A stretch of DNA of 64,000 nucleotides, taken from the NCBI GenBank assembly GCA_965222725.1, contig OZ244969.1, positions 6,014,001 through 6,078,000 on the forward strand, given 5' to 3'. Shown here one piece after another: positions 59,141 through 64,000 of the stretch. Within the stretch, counting starts at the first letter, position 1. Every line of letters begins with the position of its first letter. Position numbers and translations under genes: made by a program. Below the pieces are notes generated by a model, which was given only the letters and a program-made list of their open reading frames with translations, searched no databases and was not told the DNA's origin. Source of the stretch: GCA-2748575 sp965222725. GTDB lineage: Bacteria > Pseudomonadota > Gammaproteobacteria > Pseudomonadales > Ketobacteraceae.

Positions 59141-60316
59141 ATGAAAACACTGTCACTGAAATTCGTACCCGCGCTGGTGGTTGCCGGTTTCTCCACAACG
59201 GTGCTGGCCAACGATATTGCAACCGCGCTCAAGGATGGCGATACGGATCTGAGTTTTCGCTACCGCGTAGAGCACGTGGATGAAGACGGCAAAGACAAGG
59301 ACGCCCTGGCATCCACCTTGAAAACCCGCCTCACCTACACCTCCGGCACGGTCAGCAATACCCAGCTGGTTCTGGAATTTGACGATGTGCATGTGGTGGG
59401 CGAACAACGTTACCTGGATGGCGAGGACCGCCCCGCCATTGCCGATCCGGAAGGCACCGAACTGAATCAGGCAGCCTTGAAATACAGCGGCCTGAAAGAC
59501 ACCACCGTGATTCTGGGCAAGCAGCGCATTGTACTTGGCAATCAGCGTTATGTGGGTGGCGTGGCCTGGCGCCAGCATGAACAAACCTACAATGCCGTGA
59601 CACTGGTAAACCAGTCACTGCCCGACAGCAAGCTTACCTACAGTTACATTGATCAGGTGAATTCCTTTATTCACACCGCCGATGATGCCAATCACGATTC
59701 CCACCTGGTGTATTTTGAAAACGAATCCCTGAACAAACACAAGATTACCGGTTATGGGTTCCTGCTGGATGACAAGGACAATCACGGTGCCTCGTCACAA
59801 ACCCTGGGTGCCCGCCTGGAAGGCGGCGTGGCCGGACTTGGTTATACCCTGGAATACGCGCAGCAATCAGATTACTCCCGCCCCAGCGGTAACGACCTGG
59901 ATGCTGATTACGAACTGCTGGAAATCAGCTACAGCATCGACAAATTCAAAGTGCTGGCAGGAATGGAAGTATTGGGATCTGATGATGGCAACGCGGCTTT
60001 TCAGACACCCCTGGCCACCAAGCACAAATTTAACGGCTGGGCCGACAAGTTTCTGGTAACGCCCAACGATGGCCTGGAAGATACCTACGTGGGCGCTGTT
60101 GCCAATCTGGCAGGCACATCCATCAAATTGTTCTACCATGAGTTTGAAGCCAACGAAGGCAACAATGAATACGGTGAGGAAGTGGACATCGCGGTCGCCA
60201 GAAAATTCGGCAGCGTGGACGCATTACTCAAATTTGCCGATTACCAGGCGGACAGTGACGATGCCGCACGCAACGACACCCAGAAAATCTGGCTGCAACT
60301 GGCCACCAGTTTCTGA
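59141..60316 (+). CDS. Outer-membrane porin, alginate-export-like barrel
   Basis: 391 residues with a signal peptide (KTLSLKFVPALVVAGFSTTVLA). The barrel begins LSFRYRVEHVDEDG and TLKTRLTYTSG, then alternating strands, and ends IWLQLATSF with a terminal Phe. VILGKQRIVLGNQRYVGGVAWRQHEQTYNAV is close in pattern to the alginate-export (AlgE-type) group of porins. The substrate is unknown. It is followed by a hairpin and a Crp/Fnr-type regulator that may react to its product, though no direct link is seen. Confidence 0.85.
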   Translation: MKTLSLKFVPALVVAGFSTTVLANDIATALKDGDTDLSFRYRVEHVDEDGKDKDALASTLKTRLTYTSGTVSNTQLVLEFDDVHVVGEQRYLDGEDRPAIADPEGTELNQAALKYSGLKDTTVILGKQRIVLGNQRYVGGVAWRQHEQTYNAVTLVNQSLPDSKLTYSYIDQVNSFIHTADDANHDSHLVYFENESLNKHKITGYGFLLDDKDNHGASSQTLGARLEGGVAGLGYTLEYAQQSDYSRPSGNDLDADYELLEISYSIDKFKVLAGMEVLGSDDGNAAFQTPLATKHKFNGWADKFLVTPNDGLEDTYVGAVANLAGTSIKLFYHEFEANEGNNEYGEEVDIAVARKFGSVDALLKFADYQADSDDAARNDTQKIWLQLATSF

Positions 60317-60363
60317 TGGTTGACCATTCACATTGTTGATAAATGTTGATACAGGCGCTTTTT

Positions 60364-60406
60364 CGCAGACCGGCTCCCTCTCTCTCCTTGCTGGTCTGCG
60401 CTTCTT
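60364..60406 (+). terminator. Terminator-like hairpin after the porin gene
   Basis: CGCAGACC (60364-60371) pairs with GGTCTGCG (60393-60400) across a 21-base loop; CTTCTT follows. Lies between the porin and Crp/Fnr genes. Confidence 0.5.
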
Positions 60407-60426
60407 ATCTGAACAGGTGACAGCCC

Positions 60427-61122
60427 ATGATTGATCCCGGCAGCGAATCTGCTGAACTGATAAAGTCACATACGCTGTTTTCCTCACTGAACGAGGAAGA
60501 ACTGGATGAGCTGTTTCGCCACAGCAAGGTCAGCGAGGTTGCCAATCATCAGCGGCTGTTCACCCAGGGCAGCGCCGCCCACCATTTTTATTTTGTTATC
60601 AAAGGCAAATTCAAACTGGCCCGGGTAGCCCCCAACGGCAATGAAAAAGTCATTGAAATCATCGGCCCCAAAGAAACCATTGCCGAAGCCCTGCTGTTTA
60701 TGGACCAGCAAAAATACCCGGTAACCGCCGAAGCCCTGGAAAACAGTGAGGTAGCTGTTATTCAGGGTGCCACCTACCTGCGCCTGCTCAGTAACCGCGC
60801 CGATCTGTGTTTCAAGATAATGGGTTCCCTGTGCGTGCGCCTGCACCAGCGCCTGCAGGAAATCGAACGGCTGTCGCTGCAGAATGCCACCGACCGCCTG
60901 ATCCACTACCTGGCCACCCATCTTCCCGCGGAAGCCGAGAACGGCCACGAACTGATGCTGGATATCCCCAAACGGATACTGGCTTCACGTCTGTCCATGC
61001 TGCCGGAAACCTTTTCCCGGGTGTTGCACAAACTGGCTGATGAACAAATCATTGATGTACATTCAAGAAAGATCATTATCAATGATGTAAAAAGGCTGCA
61101 TGCGTACTATCAATTCGAATAA
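60427..61122 (+). CDS. Crp/Fnr family transcriptional regulator
   Basis: 231 residues. Residues about 15-130 are a cyclic-nucleotide-binding-like beta-roll (HHFYFVIKGKFKLARVAPNGNEKVIEIIGPKETIAEALLFM). Residues about 150-225 are the Crp winged helix (IPKRILASRLSMLPETFSRVLHKLADEQIIDVHSRKIII). The N-terminal Cys cluster of Fnr is missing, so it is not an iron-sulfur oxygen sensor. It overlaps the radical SAM gene by 23 bases, suggesting co-expression. AGGTGA lies before the ATG. Confidence 0.92.
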   Translation: MIDPGSESAELIKSHTLFSSLNEEELDELFRHSKVSEVANHQRLFTQGSAAHHFYFVIKGKFKLARVAPNGNEKVIEIIGPKETIAEALLFMDQQKYPVTAEALENSEVAVIQGATYLRLLSNRADLCFKIMGSLCVRLHQRLQEIERLSLQNATDRLIHYLATHLPAEAENGHELMLDIPKRILASRLSMLPETFSRVLHKLADEQIIDVHSRKIIINDVKRLHAYYQFE

Positions 61123-61732
61123 AGATTCAATAGCTCAACCCACGCTGGTTTACGATATAGACAACAACCGCTATATCAACCTTACCAATGCCTGCACGCT
61201 TAAATGCCGTTTCTGCCCCAAACATAATGGTTCCTGGGATGTGAAAGGCCACGAGCTGGCCCTGGATTTCAATCCCAAAGCAGCAGACATTATTCCCGAG
61301 CTGGGGGATCTGAGCCAGATAGAGGAAGTGGTGTTTTGCGGGTTTGGCGAAAGCACCCTGCGCCTGGAGGAACTTCTGACCATTGCCCGCCACGTTCAGC
61401 AGCAGCACACCCGGGTTCGCCTGAACACCGACGGCCTCGGCAATCTGGTGCATAAACGCAATATCATTCCCGAACTGGCCGAGTGCGTGGACGCCCTGTC
61501 CATTTCCCTGAACGCCCAGAACGAAGCCGTATATGCACAGCATTGTTGCCCCACCCTGCCGGGCTCATGGCAGGCCTGTCTGGATTTTATTGAAGAAGCC
61601 GCCCGGTGTATGCCGGACGTCACGGTAACCGCCGTGGACGGACTGGAAGGGGTGGATATTGCCGCCTGCGAACAACTGGCCAAGGCCAGAGGTGCAAAGT
61701 TTCGCAGGCGGGTGCTGGATGAAGTCGGCTAA
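61100..61732 (+). CDS. Radical SAM protein (TatD-linked type)
   Basis: 210 residues. NACTLKCRFCPKH holds the CxxxCxxC motif that binds the [4Fe-4S] cluster and S-adenosylmethionine; VVFCGFGESTLRLEEL and RLNTDGLGNLVHKRN are the following radical SAM strands. Short length and pattern suit the TatD-linked radical SAM group, whose substrate is unknown. The start lies within the last codons of the Crp/Fnr gene, 23 bases of overlap, which is longer than usual stop-start coupling. No tatD gene is seen in the window. Confidence 0.85.
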   Translation: MRTINSNKDSIAQPTLVYDIDNNRYINLTNACTLKCRFCPKHNGSWDVKGHELALDFNPKAADIIPELGDLSQIEEVVFCGFGESTLRLEELLTIARHVQQQHTRVRLNTDGLGNLVHKRNIIPELAECVDALSISLNAQNEAVYAQHCCPTLPGSWQACLDFIEEAARCMPDVTVTAVDGLEGVDIAACEQLAKARGAKFRRRVLDEVG

Positions 61733-61755
61733 CCGTAAATAAAACGCCAAACGCC

Positions 61756-63234
61756 TCAGGCGCTGCCAGAAGCGGCTTTTTTAGCCCGTTTTTTCGGTTT
61801 GATCTCTTCCACAACCCGGTCGGACCGGTTCAGCGGCCAGGGGTGCGCCTGCTCCAGTTCAAAGGCCAGTTCCAGCAGGCGACGATCCTCGCCATAAGGG
61901 GCAAAGAATTGTGCGCCCACCGGCACCTGGCGGCGGCTGATACCAATGGGTAACGCAATACCCGGTCCGCCGGATACGTTCTGCACGGCGGTAAAAGGTA
62001 CAAAGCGGCGCAATCTTTCCATGGTGCTTTCAAAGCTCACATCCGGACCCAGATAACCAATTTTCGGTGGTGGATGGCCAATCACCGGCGACAGCATTAT
62101 GTCGTAAGCACCAAAGGAAGCTTCATATTTGGCTTTAAACGCACGCAAGCGTTTCAGCGCCATGGGTGCCTTGTACATATGCCGGGAAAAGTGTTTGCTT
62201 AACCCCAGGGTTAAGGGTTCCAGTTGTTTGCGATCAACGGGCTTGCCGTAAATACTGGTACCAAAACGGTGGAATAAAAACGCCAGCATGGCCCAGTAGA
62301 GCAGAAAATCTTCACCGAGCTCCATGTCGTAAGGGAAGGGAATTTCCTCCACATCATGCCCCATGTCCTGACACAAACGGGCCGCCTGCTGCACCGCATT
62401 TACTGCATCGGAATCACTCAGGTAATGCTCGGGGCCATCCGTGAAAAAGCCGATGCGGAATCGTTTTTTGGCCGGCCCGGTCACCAGGCCAATATCCGGC
62501 AGATCCTTGTTGCGAAAATGTTTTTCTGCCCCGGCATAAAACACGGCGGTATCGCGCACCGAGCGGGTCAGTACCCCCTGATGCACCAGATTCACCGGCA
62601 ACAGGTGCGAGCCTTCCACATTCACTAACCGCCCCCGGGTGGGCTTTAAACCCACCAGGCCGCAACAGGCCGCCGGTATACGGGTGGAACCGCCGCCATC
62701 ATTGCCATGAGCAATGGGCACAACACCAGCCGCCACCATGGCGGCCGAACCGCCGGACGAACCACCGGTGGAATGATCCAGATTCCAGGGATTGCGAGTG
62801 GCTCCGTGAGCCGTGGATTCAGTGGTGCCGGTGAGGCCAAATTCGGGCATGGTGGTTTTGCCCAGACACACCAGCCCCAAAGAATGAAACTGATCCACAA
62901 ATTTGGAAGAGCGACTGGCCGGCTGGCGGGACAGAGCCCGGGAACCGTGAGTGGTGGGTACGCCCTCCACATCATCGTTATCCTTGATAAAGGTGGGCAC
63001 ACCGGAAAGCTCGCCCTGCCAGGGGTTGGCCGCCCGTTCCCGGGCCTGGGCAAACATTTCGGTTGATAGCGCATTAATGGTGGGATTCACTTTTTCTGCG
63101 CGGGTTATGGCTGCCTCTACCGCTTCCTGTGCGGAGATTTCGCCACTGCGGATGCGCTCGGCAATGCCCACCGCATCCAGATCCCCCAGGGCATCGTCGC
63201 AGTAGGCATTCATGCTTTCAGGTTTTTGCAGCAT
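61756..63234 (-). CDS. Amidase (amidase signature family)
   Basis: 492 residues. STGGSSGGSAAMVAAG is the amidase signature holding the catalytic Ser-cisSer-Lys triad; the Lys is in FIKDNDDVEG. GNDGGGSTRIPAACCGLVGLKPTRG supplies the nucleophilic Ser region. It hydrolyses an amide such as a nitrile-derived or aryl amide; the substrate is unknown. It is convergent with the radical SAM gene (24 bases between stops). The charged Lys-rich tail (KPKKRAKKAASGSA) is not typical of the family core. Confidence 0.93.
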   Translation of the reverse strand: MLQKPESMNAYCDDALGDLDAVGIAERIRSGEISAQEAVEAAITRAEKVNPTINALSTEMFAQARERAANPWQGELSGVPTFIKDNDDVEGVPTTHGSRALSRQPASRSSKFVDQFHSLGLVCLGKTTMPEFGLTGTTESTAHGATRNPWNLDHSTGGSSGGSAAMVAAGVVPIAHGNDGGGSTRIPAACCGLVGLKPTRGRLVNVEGSHLLPVNLVHQGVLTRSVRDTAVFYAGAEKHFRNKDLPDIGLVTGPAKKRFRIGFFTDGPEHYLSDSDAVNAVQQAARLCQDMGHDVEEIPFPYDMELGEDFLLYWAMLAFLFHRFGTSIYGKPVDRKQLEPLTLGLSKHFSRHMYKAPMALKRLRAFKAKYEASFGAYDIMLSPVIGHPPPKIGYLGPDVSFESTMERLRRFVPFTAVQNVSGGPGIALPIGISRRQVPVGAQFFAPYGEDRRLLELAFELEQAHPWPLNRSDRVVEEIKPKKRAKKAASGSA

Positions 63235-63367
63235 AATTGTTCTCGCCGTCTCTCGTTTTTGTTATCAATGGTTTTGCGTATTGAACCAAGGTTAACAGTG
63301 ATTGCGGCCCGCGCCCCTGTTGATTAACGTCACTTTAATCAGGTTGCACGACAAATCCCGGCGCCTT

Positions 63368-63775
63368 TCAGCGAATGTAAACATAATATTTGAGCATGTC
63401 TTTCCAGGTCACTATACCGGCAACCCCCTGTTCGTCGTTCACCACCGGCAAACAGGAAATATTGTTTTCCAGCAGCAGAATGGCGGCGGCATCAATCAGG
63501 GTATCCGGCCGTGCAGTCACCAAACCCACCGTCATGAATTCCGCTGCCTGGCGGGCCAGCAGCTTTTCATCTTCCTGACTCAGCTGCTCGCCGTCCAGGG
63601 CGGGGCTCGACATGCGTAACACATCCCGGTCAGATATCACGCCCTGCAGGCGGTGGCCGTCCACCACCAGCAAATGGTGATACTTCACCTGGGAAAAAAT
63701 ACTCCGCAGTTCCCGCAGGCTGATATCCGGGGTAACGGTGTGCACATCAGGTGTCATTATCTCTTGAATCAGCAT
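63368..63775 (-). CDS. CBS-domain protein
   Basis: 135 residues made of two CBS motifs (IMTPDVHTVTPDISLRELRSIF and FMTVGLVTARPDTLIDAAAILL), the adenine-nucleotide-binding pair that usually regulates a partner enzyme or channel; no partner domain is fused. The ATG overlaps the upstream stop as TGATG, with AAGGAGG before it, so it is coupled to the DUF342-like gene. Cytoplasmic. Confidence 0.9.
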   Translation of the reverse strand: MLIQEIMTPDVHTVTPDISLRELRSIFSQVKYHHLLVVDGHRLQGVISDRDVLRMSSPALDGEQLSQEDEKLLARQAAEFMTVGLVTARPDTLIDAAAILLLENNISCLPVVNDEQGVAGIVTWKDMLKYYVYIR

Positions 63776-64000
63776 CAGTCCTCCTTCGCTTCGCTGGCGG
63801 CAATCAGGCGGTCTCCCGACTGGTGCCAGGTGTCGCTGCGAACTTCTTCCGTAAACCGCTGCGCGACACCGTTAATGGTAACAAGGGTATTGGGGCAAAG
63901 GCGTTTGGTAATGGACAGGCTCACCGCCTTCTGGGGGGGAATCTGCTCCGCTAACAGTTTCTGTTCTTCGTGCAGCGCGCTAATGGTCTGTTTGATGGCG
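63775..64000 (-). CDS. DUF342/FapA-like protein, C-terminal end (cut by window edge)
   Basis: Translating the minus strand into the stop at 63775 gives about 74 residues: a helical part (ISALHEEQKLLAEQIPPQKA), then a beta part (VSLSITKRLCPNTLVTINGVAQRFTEEV), ending EAKED. Coiled coil followed by a short beta-helix end is the usual C-terminus of DUF342 (FapA-type) proteins. The stop overlaps the CBS gene start. The rest lies outside the window, so the family call is moderate. Confidence 0.5.
   Translation of the reverse strand, partial: AIKQTISALHEEQKLLAEQIPPQKAVSLSITKRLCPNTLVTINGVAQRFTEEVRSDTWHQSGDRLIAASEAKED

Noticed and set aside
1..64000. CRISPR arrays, tRNA or rRNA genes, insertion sequences
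   Set aside because: No regularly spaced repeats, cloverleaf patterns or transposase frames were found on reading the window.

Overview
The window reads as a chromosomal segment of a free-living, probably aquatic or marine gammaproteobacterium of the Pseudomonadales/Oceanospirillales type. This is an inference from gene content: a FecI/FecR/TonB-receptor cassette followed by DUF3649, PepSY and DUF3325 genes, OruR-type AraC regulators, a MalT-type LuxR regulator, DUF2789, a gammaproteobacterial PyrC and several outer-membrane porins. Apart from two genes cut by the window edges, the coding regions look intact. I saw no rRNA, tRNA, CRISPR array, insertion sequence or prophage.

Layout. 1-2.9 kb: the N-terminal part of an amidohydrolase, divergent from an FAD oxidoreductase plus MOSC protein pair, with a perfect palindrome between them. 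2.9-6.0 kb: an FMN/PPOX-fold protein preceded by a Fur-like box, and two unrecognised membrane proteins. 6.0-13.0 kb: a three-gene minus-strand operon encoding two proteins with peptidoglycan-binding tails and a 1619-residue VasX-like giant protein (coiled coil, membrane segments, AT-rich variable-looking tip). It lies tail-to-tail with a membrane protein that could be its immunity factor. 13.4-18.5 kb: a 1699-residue fusion of Ser/Thr kinase, AAA ATPase, helical-repeat region, GAF and diguanylate cyclase, divergent from the effector operon. 18.6-25.5 kb: a bacterial lipoxygenase, an MFS carrier with a divergent AraC regulator, and a secreted M11-like metalloprotease. 25.7-38.8 kb: an alpha/beta hydrolase, then a large iron-uptake island. 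In the island an FbpABC-like ABC operon led by an unknown periplasmic protein diverges from sigma factor, anti-sigma factor, TonB receptor and membrane genes, with a near-perfect Fur box on each side, followed by an AraC regulator.

39-50 kb: two lipoproteins (one possibly TULIP-like), a glutamate-receptor-like potassium channel, an FMN-dependent alpha-hydroxyacid oxidase, a very acidic beta-solenoid protein, an orphan ModA, a Lon-substrate-binding-domain protein, small membrane proteins and a BASS-type transporter. 50-64 kb: DUF2789, a diguanylate cyclase, a MalT-like LuxR regulator divergent from an SDR with an extra C-terminal domain (17-bp palindromic operator between), two outer-membrane barrel proteins, pyrC, a receiver-like protein lacking its phosphorylatable Asp, a Crp/Fnr regulator overlapping a radical SAM gene, an amidase, a CBS protein, and the tail of a DUF342-like gene.

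The two most coherent multi-gene systems are the Fur-controlled iron island (26.7-37.5 kb) and the VasX-like effector, possible immunity and kinase/cyclase cluster (about 4.9-18.5 kb). The second is the best candidate for something not fully described, because no secretion-apparatus genes are present in the window and the signalling gene is immediately divergent from the effector operon.
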